Shown here one piece after another: positions 17,053 through 25,731 of a DNA stretch of 64,000 nt (positions are counted from its first letter, which is position 1; every line of letters begins with the position of its first letter). The stretch covers positions 372,001 through 436,000 of the forward strand of contig CAWGZX010000005.1 of NCBI GenBank assembly GCA_963827135.1, written 5' to 3'. A program made the translations under genes and the position numbers. This DNA is from JAJRAN01 sp963827135. GTDB taxonomy: Archaea > Thermoplasmatota > Thermoplasmata > Methanomassiliicoccales > UBA472. The notes under the pieces are model-generated. The model was not told where the DNA came from and made no database searches. It worked only from the letters and a program-made list of their open reading frames with translations.

Positions 17053-17508
17053 ATGGCAAAAATGCATGCGCGAAGGAGGGGCAAGTCCGCCTCCGCAAAG
17101 CCCCTGGTGACCGAGAACCCCGAGTGGGTCACCATGTCGAAGGAGGAGATCGAGCAGATGGTGGTCAAACTCGCCAAGGAAGGCATGACCTCCGCCAAGA
17201 TCGGTCTCGTCCTCAGGGATAACTATGCCGTGCCGAGCGTACGCCTCGCCACCGGCAAGACGGTTTATGAGATATTGACAGAGCATGGGATGAAGCCCGA
17301 GATACCCGACGACCTCATGGCATTGATGAGGCGGGCCATCAACGTCAACATCCACATGCTCGAGAACAAGAAGGACATGGCCAACAACCGCAACCTCCAG
17401 CTCATCGAGTCCAAGATCCGCCGCTTGGTGAAATACTACAAGCGGGAAGAGGTTCTCCCCCAGAACTGGGAATATAGCCTCAAGAACGCGGAACTGCTGC
17501 TCGAGTGA
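17053..17508 (+). CDS. rpsO: 30S ribosomal protein S15 (uS15), archaeal type
   Basis: 151 residues, the long archaeal/eukaryotic form of uS15. The N-terminal extension 'KMHARRRGKSASAKP' is diagnostic of archaeal S15; the helical core ends with 'IESKIRRLVKYYKREEVLP'. It binds 16S rRNA in the central domain. A RecJ-like DHH gene follows after six bases, an arrangement often seen in archaea. Confidence 0.97.
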   Translation: MAKMHARRRGKSASAKPLVTENPEWVTMSKEEIEQMVVKLAKEGMTSAKIGLVLRDNYAVPSVRLATGKTVYEILTEHGMKPEIPDDLMALMRRAINVNIHMLENKKDMANNRNLQLIESKIRRLVKYYKREEVLPQNWEYSLKNAELLLE

Positions 17509-17514
17509 GGGCTG

Positions 17515-18867
17515 ATGGAAGGAGAAGGCCTTCCCAAACCATTCTTTTCCCTTCTATCCCAGGCCGCAGAAGAGGTCTGCAGGCACCCTGAGGTCCGAGT
17601 GCTGACCCACTACGACGCGGACGGCATCTCCTCCGCGGGCATCATCGCCAACGCGCTCCTGCGCAAGGGCATCCGCTTCCAACTGACCCTTTCCAAGAGC
17701 TTGGACGCGGAGACCGTCCAGGCCGTGGGACGTGGGTCCAAGTGCCTCATCCTGGCGGACATGGGCTCCTCCTTCCTCTCGGAGCTGGAGCAGCTGGGGT
17801 GCCCCGTGGTGGTCCTGGACCATCACGCTCCTGTGGGAGGTTCGAGCAAGGTCATCCATGTGAATCCCCACCTCTTCGGAATCGACGGGATGACGTCTGG
17901 TTGCGCCGGGGCGGTGAGCATGATGTTCGCCGTGGCCATGGACGAGAGGAACTGGGACCTGCTGCCCATCGCCTTCGCTGGAATCGTCGGTGACAGGCAG
18001 CATATCCGTGGCCTGAGCGGAATCAACAGGTGGCTTCTGGAGGGCGGCCTTTCCAGGAAGGTGCTCGAACTCCGTCCGGGGTGCCTCCTGCCCGAGGGGA
18101 AGCTGGCAGACGAGCTGGCTGAGGGCTTCGAGCCCTTCATCATCGGCATCTCGGGGAACCTGCAGGGAGCAATGTCCCTTCTCAATGAGGCGGGGATTCC
18201 CGAGGACGCCTCGCTGGTGCAATTGAACGACAACGAGCGGAGGAAGCTGACCTCCCTGGTGGCCTTGCGCCTTCTGGAACAAGGTTGCACGACCTCGGCG
18301 ATGGAGGAGCAGACCACGGACCGTTACTTCTTCCCCTCCTGGCAGACGACCGCGGACGATCTCGCTCAGTTGCTGAACGCTTGCGGCCGGACGGACCAGG
18401 AGGGCGTAGGCGTCGCCCTCACCCTGAAGGACGCCAAGGCCAGGCAGATCGCGGAGGGGCTGCGCAAGGAATACAGGTGGAGCGTCCTGGAGGCGATGAG
18501 GTCCATCGTCGATAGTGGGGTCTCGAAGAAACAGAACCTGCAATACTTTATCAGCACCAATCCTTCGCTTTCAGGGGTGCTAGCAGGGCTTACCATGCAG
18601 TTCGTCGGGGACTGCGACAAGCCCACCATAGCCCTGTCGATGCACGGGGACAAGGTCAGGGTCTCCTCCCGGGCCAATTTCAGGCTTGTGGAGAAGGGGG
18701 TGGACCTGGCGGTGGCGCTGCGCGAGGCCGCGGCCACGGTGGGAGGGCAAGGAGGGGGCCATGCGGTGGCAAGCGGGGCAACTATCGCCAAGGGCAAGGA
18801 AGAGGTCTTCCTACAGAAGCTGGACGAGATAATCGGCCAGCAGAGGTCCTCCAAGGGTACGGCCTGA
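17515..18867 (+). CDS. RecJ-like DHH-family phosphoesterase/exonuclease
   Basis: 450 residues. DHH motifs are visible: 'VLTHYDADGISSAG', 'LILADMGSS', 'VVVLDHHAP' and a C-terminal DHHA1 element 'GGQGGGHAVASGATI'. Archaeal proteins of this type (GAN/RecJ-like) are 5'-3' single-strand exonucleases, some associated with the CMG replisome. A position directly after rpsO is conserved for this group. Its stop abuts that of convergent kae1, sharing the sequence TGATCA. Confidence 0.88.
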   Translation: MEGEGLPKPFFSLLSQAAEEVCRHPEVRVLTHYDADGISSAGIIANALLRKGIRFQLTLSKSLDAETVQAVGRGSKCLILADMGSSFLSELEQLGCPVVVLDHHAPVGGSSKVIHVNPHLFGIDGMTSGCAGAVSMMFAVAMDERNWDLLPIAFAGIVGDRQHIRGLSGINRWLLEGGLSRKVLELRPGCLLPEGKLADELAEGFEPFIIGISGNLQGAMSLLNEAGIPEDASLVQLNDNERRKLTSLVALRLLEQGCTTSAMEEQTTDRYFFPSWQTTADDLAQLLNACGRTDQEGVGVALTLKDAKARQIAEGLRKEYRWSVLEAMRSIVDSGVSKKQNLQYFISTNPSLSGVLAGLTMQFVGDCDKPTIALSMHGDKVRVSSRANFRLVEKGVDLAVALREAAATVGGQGGGHAVASGATIAKGKEEVFLQKLDEIIGQQRSSKGTA

Positions 18868-19851
18868 TCAGCTCTTCCAGGTGACGTTGACCTCATCGGT
18901 CCGGAAGCGCTGGTTCACCACCGTGTCCTCGACACCCATCCGGATCCCGGATCGATGCATTACCAGGCCGGTCCATGCGATCATGGCCCCGTTATCGATG
19001 CAGAGGGTCCTCTCGGGCACGAACATCTTGGCCCCTCTGTCCGAGGCCATGCGCTCCACCATATCCTGCAGGCGCTTGTTCTGGACCACGCCGCCGCCGA
19101 GCAGCACCTCGGACTTCTCCACATGGGCCATGGCCCTCTCCGTGACCTCAGTGAGCATGGCGAAGCAGGTCTCCTGGACCGAGTAGCAGATGTCCTCGAT
19201 GCACTCTCCTTTCTCCTTGAGCACCAGGCATGCGGTCAGAATCCCCGAGAACGCCATGTCCATCCCCTTCACCGAATAGGGGAGCTCTAGCAGCTTCTTG
19301 CCCTCCTTCGCGGCCTTCTCGATCTTCGGGCCCGCGTAGTAGCCCAGGCCGATCTCGCGCCCGAGCTTGTCCAGCATATTGCCGATCCCGATGTCCAAGG
19401 TCTCGCCGAAGATGCGATAGCGCCCGTTGGCGAAGGCGATGACCTGGGTGTTGCCGCCGGAGGCATAGAGCAGGACAGGATCCTGCGCGAGGGTCTTGCC
19501 CCTCCCGATCTCCAGATGGGCTATGCAGTGGTTGACCCCGATTATCGGCTTGTCCAGGGTCAGGGACAGCGCCCTAGCGGCCGTCGCCACGGTCCTCAGG
19601 CACGGGCCCAAGCCAGGGCCTTGAGAGAAGGCGATCAGGTCAAGCTCCTTGGCCTTGAGGCCGGCGGTCTCTAGGGCCTTTTGGACGAGCGGGACGACGT
19701 TCTCCGCATGGTGGTTGGCCGCCTCCCTTGGATGTATCCCACCCTGCTCGGGCTTGTACATCTTTATCTCGTTGGCCAGGACGTTCGCTGCCTCATCGAC
19801 TATCCCAACGCCCACAGTATGGGCGGTGCCTTCGATGCCTAGCGCGAACAT
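18868..19851 (-). CDS. kae1: Kae1, tRNA N6-threonylcarbamoyladenosine synthase subunit
   Basis: 327 residues. Transfers threonylcarbamoyl to A37 of ANN-decoding tRNAs as part of KEOPS. The ASKHA fold, the 'HHAENV' metal motif, 'AFSQGPGLGPCLRT', 'LLYASGGNTQV' and 'LGGGVVQNKRL' are all present. It ends without a Bud32 kinase domain, so that subunit is encoded elsewhere; some euryarchaea have the two fused. Confidence 0.95.
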   Translation of the reverse strand: MFALGIEGTAHTVGVGIVDEAANVLANEIKMYKPEQGGIHPREAANHHAENVVPLVQKALETAGLKAKELDLIAFSQGPGLGPCLRTVATAARALSLTLDKPIIGVNHCIAHLEIGRGKTLAQDPVLLYASGGNTQVIAFANGRYRIFGETLDIGIGNMLDKLGREIGLGYYAGPKIEKAAKEGKKLLELPYSVKGMDMAFSGILTACLVLKEKGECIEDICYSVQETCFAMLTEVTERAMAHVEKSEVLLGGGVVQNKRLQDMVERMASDRGAKMFVPERTLCIDNGAMIAWTGLVMHRSGIRMGVEDTVVNQRFRTDEVNVTWKS

Positions 19852-19879
19852 GACAGGGATGCTAGGCGCGATGGCCTAA

Positions 19880-20125
19880 TTAAACGTCACCGCAGCCTGC
19901 CACTGACTTCAGCTTGTCCATGATGTTGATGGCGCCTTCGGTGACCGTGTCGTCGACCACCAGGATGGGGGTGTGCTTGTTCAGCAGCTCGTAGTAGGCG
20001 GCCTCGGCCATGCCCTCAGCAGTCTCCATGTTGATGATGTTTACCTTTAGGCCAGGAGGGATGCGCTCCTTGATCCAGTCGCATTTCTGGCAGCCAGGCT
20101 TTGTGAATAACAATATCTCGGGCAT
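19880..20125 (-). CDS. Glutaredoxin/thioredoxin-like small redox protein
   Basis: 81 residues from the ATG at 20125, starting 'MPEILLFTKPGCQKCDW' with a CxxC site at Cys12/Cys15, then a cis-Pro 'HTPILVVDD' region typical of the thioredoxin fold. A 32-codon upstream extension lacks homology and is left out. It may be co-transcribed with kae1, which follows after 28 bases. Confidence 0.8.
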   Translation of the reverse strand: MPEILLFTKPGCQKCDWIKERIPPGLKVNIINMETAEGMAEAAYYELLNKHTPILVVDDTVTEGAINIMDKLKSVAGCGDV

Positions 20126-20219
20126 CCAGCACCCTTTTTCTGGATAACAGGGAGGACCATAAAAAGGTACCGGGGGACCCGGAAAAAATGATGTACCGAG
20201 TAGGCCCTGTGCCTCCCGC

Positions 20220-20981
20220 ATGGATGGACGGGTCGACCCTAAGCAGCGCTTCTCCGGGCGCGCGTCATCATATGCGAAGGCCAGGCCTGGCTATCCGCAA
20301 GATCTTTTCGACCATCTGTTCGTGGTCGGCGCTCTTGGCAAGGGATGCAAGGTCGCGGATCTCGGTTCAGGGACCGGCATCTTCTCCGAGCTCCTGCTCC
20401 AACACGGCGTCTCCGTATATGCCGTGGAGCCGAATCAGGAGATGCGGGAGCTGGCCGAAGCTAGACTGGGCGAGGTCCCTGACTTCCATAGCGTAGCTGG
20501 TAGCGCGGAGCGCACCACCTTGCCGGACAGGAGCATGGACGCGATAACGGCAGCGCAGGCGTTCCATTGGTTCGACCCCGATCTTACGAGGGAGGAGCTG
20601 AGACGGGTTCTAAAGCCAGGTGGGCAAGTGATAATGGTCTGGAACAACCGGGAGAAGGAGGCAGACCCGTTCAATCGAGCCTATTCAGAGCTGGTCGATC
20701 GATATTCGCGGGACAAGGACGAGATCGATGCCCTGCGCCAGGACCCGCAGGACCACTTCTATCCATCCGGCTACCATCACTCCCAGTTCCGGCACTGCAG
20801 GGATCATGACCTGGAGGGTCTAGAGTGCTTGATCACCTCAGCCTCCTACATGCCTAAGGAGGGCGAGCCAGGATTCCCACAGATGCTGGCGGAGCTGGGA
20901 CGCGTCTTCGCCGAGCATCAGGTGGGGGGGAGGGTCACGATCAGGTATGTCACCGACTGCTACCATGGCGGCCTGGAATGA
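20220..20981 (+). CDS. SAM-dependent methyltransferase, class I
   Basis: 253 residues. Motif I 'VADLGSGTGIFSELLL', the acidic 'YAVEPNQEMR', motif 'ITAAQAFHWFD' and 'ELRRVLKPGGQVIMVWNN' place it with type-11 methyltransferases. 'RASSYAKARPGYP' near the start is shared by many small-molecule methylases. The substrate is unknown. Divergent from the glutaredoxin-like gene with a 94-base gap. Confidence 0.85.
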   Translation: MDGRVDPKQRFSGRASSYAKARPGYPQDLFDHLFVVGALGKGCKVADLGSGTGIFSELLLQHGVSVYAVEPNQEMRELAEARLGEVPDFHSVAGSAERTTLPDRSMDAITAAQAFHWFDPDLTREELRRVLKPGGQVIMVWNNREKEADPFNRAYSELVDRYSRDKDEIDALRQDPQDHFYPSGYHHSQFRHCRDHDLEGLECLITSASYMPKEGEPGFPQMLAELGRVFAEHQVGGRVTIRYVTDCYHGGLE

Positions 20982-21019
20982 CCAGTGGTGGAAAAGGAGC
21001 ACGAGCGCTGGGCGAAAGG

Positions 21020-21028
21020 CATATAGTA
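21020..21028 (+). promoter_or_regulatory. TATA box for tRNA-Val
   Basis: CATATAGTA about 30 bases before the tRNA 5' end, the usual spacing for archaeal tRNA promoters. Confidence 0.6.
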
Positions 21029-21055
21029 TCGAAGGTATTACAGCAGAACCCACAA

Positions 21056-21128
21056 GGGCTCATGGTCTAGTGGTTATGACGTCTGCTTGACACGCAGAAG
21101 TTCGCCAGTTCGAATCTGGCTGAGCCCA
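21056..21128 (+). tRNA. tRNA-Val (anticodon GAC)
   Basis: 73 bases. Acceptor GGGCTCA pairs with TGAGCCC. The anticodon stem TCTGC/GCAGA closes the loop TTGACAC, giving anticodon GAC. The T arm GCCAG/CTGGC has loop TTCGAAT. The discriminator is A and CCA is not encoded. No intron. Confidence 0.95.
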
Positions 21129-21223
21129 CTCCTATCCTCTATTCTTATGAAGCGCACCTTAGTCAGGACCTAGCCATAGGATGCCAATAACCTTATTTCA
21201 GGTTGCGGTGTTTAGGGAGCCGG

Positions 21224-21412
21224 ATGAATGAACCCCCCGTCAAGAAGCAATGCCTTTGGCACGCATACGATGGGCGATGTGCCAGCTGCAAGGCAAGACG
21301 CATCCGAAATGATATCCTGCATCTGAAGGATTTCGAGATGTGCCGGGGCCAAGAGGATTATGTCAGCTGCGACTTCTACAAGGAGAAGCCCGACGTGCCC
21401 CTGAAGAAATAG
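21224..21412 (+). CDS. Small cysteine-rich protein, possible zinc binder
   Basis: 62 residues from the ATG at 21224, which has a GGGA site upstream; seven extra codons upstream are possible. Cysteines at 10, 19, 22, 41 and 50 plus His13 ('CLWHAYDGRCASC', 'MCRGQEDYVSC') look like a metal-binding arrangement. No named family recognised. Confidence 0.6.
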   Translation: MNEPPVKKQCLWHAYDGRCASCKARRIRNDILHLKDFEMCRGQEDYVSCDFYKEKPDVPLKK

Positions 21413-21423
21413 TCACGGGTCTA

Positions 21424-21434
21424 AGTTTTTTTAA
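21424..21434 (+). terminator. T-run, possible terminator and/or TATA-like element
   Basis: Seven T residues at 21426-21432, 13 bases after the stop of the Cys-rich gene. Archaeal transcription often ends at such runs. The AT-rich block also lies about 35 bases before the HEAT-repeat gene and could act as its promoter. Confidence 0.35.
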
Positions 21435-21464
21435 CCATGGAACGCCCTGTGAAGCATTGGTACC

Positions 21465-22037
21465 ATGGATCGGAACGATGTGCAGGAGATTCAAGCCGGA
21501 ATGAAGGCGGCCAGCAAGGCGGAGAGGCTGGCATCCCTCGAGAGGTTGCACCTCCTCTTGCGCGAGAAGGGCGTGGACCCTTCTTTTCTGACCGGCCTCT
21601 GCCTGCTGCTCCGTGCTGAGGACCCAATCGAGCGACGGATGGCCTCATGGGCCGTTGGCAAGATGGCGCAGAACAAGGTGCGTGGGGAATATCCCTTGAT
21701 CAGGCTCATCGAGCTTCTGACCGACGAGGACGAGGAAGTGCGAGAGAACGCTGCCTGGGCTCTTGGGGAGCTGACCAGCTTAGGCATCGGAGGAGAGAAC
21801 GAGATCAGGTCTCTGAACCTGCTCCTCGAGGACCCCCACCCACAGGTCAGGGGCATGGCGGCTTGGACCCTGGGGCGTCTGGCAGAGCGCCTAGGCATAG
21901 GGCACTTCTCTTCCATACCACCACTACGGATGATGCTTCAGGACCATAGCTTAAATGCTCGCAAGACCGCCATCTATGCCTTGGAGCGCCTGACCACCAT
22001 AGGCATCAAGGAAAATCCTCAGAATTCTGTTAGCTAG
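21465..22037 (+). CDS. HEAT-repeat protein
   Basis: 190 residues made of HEAT/PBS-lyase-like helical repeats. Successive 'R..ASWAVGKMA', 'VRENAAWALGELT', 'VRGMAAWTLGRLA' and 'ARKTAIYALERLT' units are spaced about 40 residues apart. Such proteins are protein-binding scaffolds. Partner unknown. It is followed by 169 bases of AT-rich DNA. Confidence 0.8.
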   Translation: MDRNDVQEIQAGMKAASKAERLASLERLHLLLREKGVDPSFLTGLCLLLRAEDPIERRMASWAVGKMAQNKVRGEYPLIRLIELLTDEDEEVRENAAWALGELTSLGIGGENEIRSLNLLLEDPHPQVRGMAAWTLGRLAERLGIGHFSSIPPLRMMLQDHSLNARKTAIYALERLTTIGIKENPQNSVS

Positions 22038-22158
22038 TGTCAGCTCGCCGGTCAATGTGCTTCGGATTGATCGTAAATCTACTGGTCTCGAATTCCAGTA
22101 AAAGAGAATATTATTTATTGTTATAATTAATATATCTATTTACTAAAATCTAAAAAAC

Positions 22159-22169
22159 ATTATATAATG
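22159..22169 (+). promoter_or_regulatory. Strong TATA box before the hydantoinase-family gene
   Basis: ATTATATAATG in an AT-rich stretch (22085-22195). It lies about 45 bases before the ATG at 22207, and a GGTGATT ribosome site (22197-22203) follows. Confidence 0.6.
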
Positions 22170-22206
22170 CAAATAGCATCCAAGTTAAAACTAAACGGTG
22201 ATTAGA

Positions 22207-24153
22207 ATGAAACTGGGTCTTGGTATCGATACAGGTGGGACTTACACTGATGCTGTCATCGTCGACCTGGACACGAAAGATGTGATAGCGAAGGCGAAAT
22301 CGCCTACGACCTACCAGGACCTCTCCATCGGCATCACAGGAGCTTTGGACGGCGTGCTGGTTCAAGGCGGCTTTGCGAAGGAGGATGTTGTCCTAGTCGG
22401 CCTTTCGACGACCCTGGCGACGAATTCCATTCTTCAGGGCAGGGGAGGAGAAGTGGGGTTGATCGGGATAGGCTGGAAGCCCGAGAAGGATTGGGACCTG
22501 GGATGCAAGAAATCGTGCTTCATCAAGGGAGGTTTCGATTCCATCGGGAGAGCAGTTGAGACTCTGGACAGGGAGGAGCTCAAGAATGCTATCAATGAAG
22601 TGTCCCAGGGCGTGGACGCCTTGGTGGTCTCCTGCATCTTCAGCGTCTACAATTCCTGGCAGGAGAGCGAGGCAGCCGACATGATAAAGGAGCTGACCAC
22701 GCTGCCAGTGGTGTTAGGTCATACCCTGACGGGAGAGCTAGGCATAAGGGAGAGGACGGTCACCGCAGTCCTCAACGCCAAGTTGCTCCCGATCATCAAC
22801 GATTTCCTGGCATCCATCAAGTCCTCATTGGCGAATAGGGGCATACGAGCGCGCATCTTGGTCTTCAAAGGCGATGGAGGACTGATGACCATCGAGACCG
22901 CGATGCGACGTCCGGTCGAGACCATATTGTCAGGCCCGGCGGCCAGCCTAATGGGGGCGAATGTCCTGGCTGGGCTAGACACATGCATCCTTGTCGATGT
23001 GGGAGGGACATCGACGGACATCGCTTACCTTGACAATGGATTCCCGCGCATCAACTTCGAGGGGGCGATGGTCGGCCACTGGAGGACCCGGGTCAAGGCG
23101 CTGGACATGTGGACCTGTGGGCTCGGTGGAGACTCTGCGGTGCGTATGGGAGGCAGCGGGGACCTGACCATCGGCCCGGACAGAGTCGTCCCGTTGGCCA
23201 TAGCCGCCACGATGAGAAGGGACTTCAAGGAAGCCATGCAACGAGACGGAGAGACCACCTATTACGTCGCCGGGAAGGGCAATCTGAAGAACCTCTCAGA
23301 GAACGAGTCGATGGTGTACGACTACATTGCGCGCGAGGGGCCCCGGAGCCTGTTCGAGACGATGGACGGGGTAAAGGATGTCCTTCTGATCAAGGACGCG
23401 TTGATTGCGTTGATGGCCCGGGGCAACGTTCTTTGCACTGGATTGACCCCGACGGACATCATGCATCTTCGAGGGGATTTCGTGGTTGGGGACAAGGAGG
23501 CCTCGCAGATAGGGCTGCAGCTGCTCGCCTCCAAGATGGACGACACGCCCGACAACCTTGCGAAGCGGATCATGGAGCGCGTGGTCACACGCGTGGGCGA
23601 GGAGGTCCTGATCAAGACCATGGCCGATGAGGCTGGACTTATGGGCTCGTCCCCGGCCACCGACCGGATGATGCATGCGGCCGCCGGGGAGATGGTGTTC
23701 AAGCATATGTCCCTGAAGGCATCGCTGGACCGGCCTATCGTAGGGGTCGGCGCTCCGGCGCAGATATTGGTGAAGCCCCTGGAGAACCGGATGGATGCGA
23801 AGGTCATCATCCCTCCGAACTTCGATGTTGGTAACGCAGTAGGGGCGGTGTGCAGTCTAATCTCGGAATCCATCACCGTAGAGGTCTATCCCCGAGATGA
23901 TAAGTTCATCGTCTTCTCGCAGTTCGGCTCGCCCTCGGAATATGGGCACCTTGGAGACGCCCTGCAATCTGCCCGTAGCACGGCCGAGCGCTATGTGAGG
24001 GAGAAGATGGATCAATCCAGAGTCGAGGACATCAAGGTCAAGATCGACCAGATAGACCGCAAGTTCTCGGATGGCTACGGGAAGGAGATGAAGTTCATCA
24101 GCTCCATCTTGGTGCGAGCGACGGCCACGGGACGCCCATTGCTCGACAAATAG
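22207..24153 (+). CDS. Hydantoinase/oxoprolinase family protein (HyuA-like), no HyuB partner
   Basis: 648 residues from the ATG at 22207, chosen because GGTGATT lies just upstream. Begins 'GLGIDTGGTYTDAVIVD', the ASKHA phosphate-1 loop of HyuA. 'STTLATNSILQGRGG', 'TVTAVLNAKLLP', 'LSGPAASLMGA' and 'LVDVGGTSTDIAYLD' follow. Characterised relatives are ATP-dependent amide-ring hydrolases, acetone or acetophenone carboxylase subunits. No HyuB-type partner is adjacent, so it may act alone or on another substrate; methanogen genomes often have such orphan copies. Strong own promoter. Confidence 0.82.
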   Translation: MKLGLGIDTGGTYTDAVIVDLDTKDVIAKAKSPTTYQDLSIGITGALDGVLVQGGFAKEDVVLVGLSTTLATNSILQGRGGEVGLIGIGWKPEKDWDLGCKKSCFIKGGFDSIGRAVETLDREELKNAINEVSQGVDALVVSCIFSVYNSWQESEAADMIKELTTLPVVLGHTLTGELGIRERTVTAVLNAKLLPIINDFLASIKSSLANRGIRARILVFKGDGGLMTIETAMRRPVETILSGPAASLMGANVLAGLDTCILVDVGGTSTDIAYLDNGFPRINFEGAMVGHWRTRVKALDMWTCGLGGDSAVRMGGSGDLTIGPDRVVPLAIAATMRRDFKEAMQRDGETTYYVAGKGNLKNLSENESMVYDYIAREGPRSLFETMDGVKDVLLIKDALIALMARGNVLCTGLTPTDIMHLRGDFVVGDKEASQIGLQLLASKMDDTPDNLAKRIMERVVTRVGEEVLIKTMADEAGLMGSSPATDRMMHAAAGEMVFKHMSLKASLDRPIVGVGAPAQILVKPLENRMDAKVIIPPNFDVGNAVGAVCSLISESITVEVYPRDDKFIVFSQFGSPSEYGHLGDALQSARSTAERYVREKMDQSRVEDIKVKIDQIDRKFSDGYGKEMKFISSILVRATATGRPLLDK

Positions 24154-24234
24154 AGAACGGACAATGGCAAGTGCTCTTTCGACAAGAATGGAGCTAGGGC
24201 AAGATTGATGCCCTCGCTAGGTCTAATGCTCAGT

Positions 24235-24525
24235 ATGTCGAAGGACGAGGAGCGTATCCTCACTAAACACCCTCAGGGCAAGATAGGCGTCAGCATCAGC
24301 AAGGCCAAGTACGACCTGGTCAAGGTGGGTCTCCTCGATTGCCTTAAGGCCAAGCCGCTGACCCAAGAAGAGCTCATAACCTGCGTGACAAGGAAGCTCC
24401 AAAGCAAGTTCGAGGGCTCGATGAAGTGGTATGCGGAGAACGTAAAGCTCGACCTTGAGGCCAGGGGCGAGATAGAGCGGGTTACGAGCAAGAAGAAGGA
24501 GACCTATAGGCTGAAGAAGCAGTGA
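24235..24525 (+). CDS. DUF6958-like small protein
   Basis: 96 residues from the ATG at 24235; ATG codons at 24226 and 24208 are also in frame and the start is uncertain. The pattern 'AKYDLVKVGLLDCL' followed by 'KWYAENVKLDLEARGEIERV' resembles what I recall of DUF6958, a winged-helix-like family of unknown function. Basic C-terminus. Convergent with the acidic small protein that follows. Confidence 0.55.
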   Translation: MSKDEERILTKHPQGKIGVSISKAKYDLVKVGLLDCLKAKPLTQEELITCVTRKLQSKFEGSMKWYAENVKLDLEARGEIERVTSKKKETYRLKKQ

Positions 24526-24532
24526 TCATCGC

Positions 24533-24751
24533 TCACTCCTCATCCTTAATTTCCTTGTCCTCTTCTTCCAGCTCTTCGTCGTCGACCGGCATGGACAGGA
24601 ACTCGTCCATCTCCTCCTCCAATTGCAGGAGCGCGTCCAACGCCTTCTTCTTCTGACCCTTCTCCACCATCTCCCGGATGGCGCTGACGCAGTCCATGAT
24701 GAAGAGCATCTCGTCGTCTATCTCCTCGAACATCTCATAGAGGCTGGGCAT
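24533..24751 (-). CDS. Small acidic protein of unknown function
   Basis: 72 residues from the ATG at 24751. Helical with a strongly acidic C-terminal tail ('DDEELEEEDKEIKDEE'). No signal or membrane segment. Encoded downstream of the V4R regulator on the same strand with a 73-base gap. Family not recognised. Confidence 0.55.
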   Translation of the reverse strand: MPSLYEMFEEIDDEMLFIMDCVSAIREMVEKGQKKKALDALLQLEEEMDEFLSMPVDDEELEEEDKEIKDEE

Positions 24752-24824
24752 TACTGCAACTCCGAGATGCCATTGGGCCTTCGGGCTCAAATAGCTTGGG
24801 AATGCCGCTTGATGGAGGCAGATA

Positions 24825-25574
24825 TTACAGACCCGGCTCGATGACGTACTTGCAGAAGTTGAAGCTCGACCCGAAGGTCTCGGCCTTGGTCACTCGGGCG
24901 GGCATGCCCATCCTCGTCTCGAAAATGGCCTCCAAGATGCCCTCGTTCATCAGGCATAGCGTCTTCCCGACGTCTGGTGCCTTGGAGCAGTCATACTCGT
25001 CCTTGATTATCAGGGTCACGGGATGCAGGGCGTAGACGTTGACCTCGCCCAGCTCGTGGATCTTGAAGAACTCCTTCACCTCGCCGATGATGCCCTCAAC
25101 GCTATTGGACTTCATCCGCTTGGAAATCTCCTTGCCTATCTGGCGCCCGATGTCCTTCAGCACCGGGTCCATGTTGAAGCCGATGGCCTCCATGCCGATC
25201 ACGATGGAGCGGATGACCCCTTTTAGGAAGGTGGATGGGGTGCCGATGCTCTTGGAGATGGTGTTCTCCACCTGCTTCATCAAATCCTCGCGCGGGACGA
25301 CGGAAGACCCGACCGGCCTCGATACCAGATAGAAAATCTTGCGCCGGTTATCCTCAGGGTCGTCGCGGTAGCCGATCAGGCCCTCCTTCACCATCTTGTC
25401 CAGGTGCACGGAGAGGGTGGACTGCGCCTTCCCTGTGAGCTGGGCGATCTCGCTCAAGCTCAGGTCGCGGCGCTGCAGCTCGCTTAGAATCTTCTGCCTC
25501 ACTGGGTTCGAGATCTGCCTAAGACCAGTGGTAGTGGAATAGACGTCGAAGGCATCGGTCTTCTTCTCAGTCAC
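24825..25574 (-). CDS. ArsR-type winged-helix regulator with V4R (4-vinyl reductase) sensor domain
   Basis: 249 residues. The GTG at 25574 has a strong GGGGGAG site upstream, so the 19-codon extension is excluded. Residues about 15-90 are an ArsR-like winged helix ('NPVRQKILSELQRRDLSLSE', 'LSVHLDKMVKEGLI'). Residues about 120-249 look like a V4R domain, a ligand- or metal-binding fold. It has conserved-looking cysteines in 'EYDCSKAPDVGKTLCLMNEG' and 'FNFCKYVIE'. A one-component sensor is inferred. Divergent from mtnA. Confidence 0.8.
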   Translation of the reverse strand: MTEKKTDAFDVYSTTTGLRQISNPVRQKILSELQRRDLSLSEIAQLTGKAQSTLSVHLDKMVKEGLIGYRDDPEDNRRKIFYLVSRPVGSSVVPREDLMKQVENTISKSIGTPSTFLKGVIRSIVIGMEAIGFNMDPVLKDIGRQIGKEISKRMKSNSVEGIIGEVKEFFKIHELGEVNVYALHPVTLIIKDEYDCSKAPDVGKTLCLMNEGILEAIFETRMGMPARVTKAETFGSSFNFCKYVIEPGL

Positions 25575-25606
25575 GCTCTCCCCCCGGCAGCCAAAGAATG
25601 CAATGC

Positions 25607-25616
25607 AGCATATATA
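25607..25616 (-). promoter_or_regulatory. TATA box for the V4R regulator
   Basis: The minus strand reads TTTATATATG, about 35 bases before the GTG start at 25574. It lies in the 157-base divergent gap shared with mtnA. Confidence 0.6.
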
Positions 25617-25731
25617 AATCATCTTGACCACTGATTCCTAAAGGAATGACCCCTCCAAGACCAATCTTTTTCTATGCGCGTTCGAAATTACAGGCAGTGA
25701 TCGCTTGCGGATTCTGACCGAGCAGGGAGCC

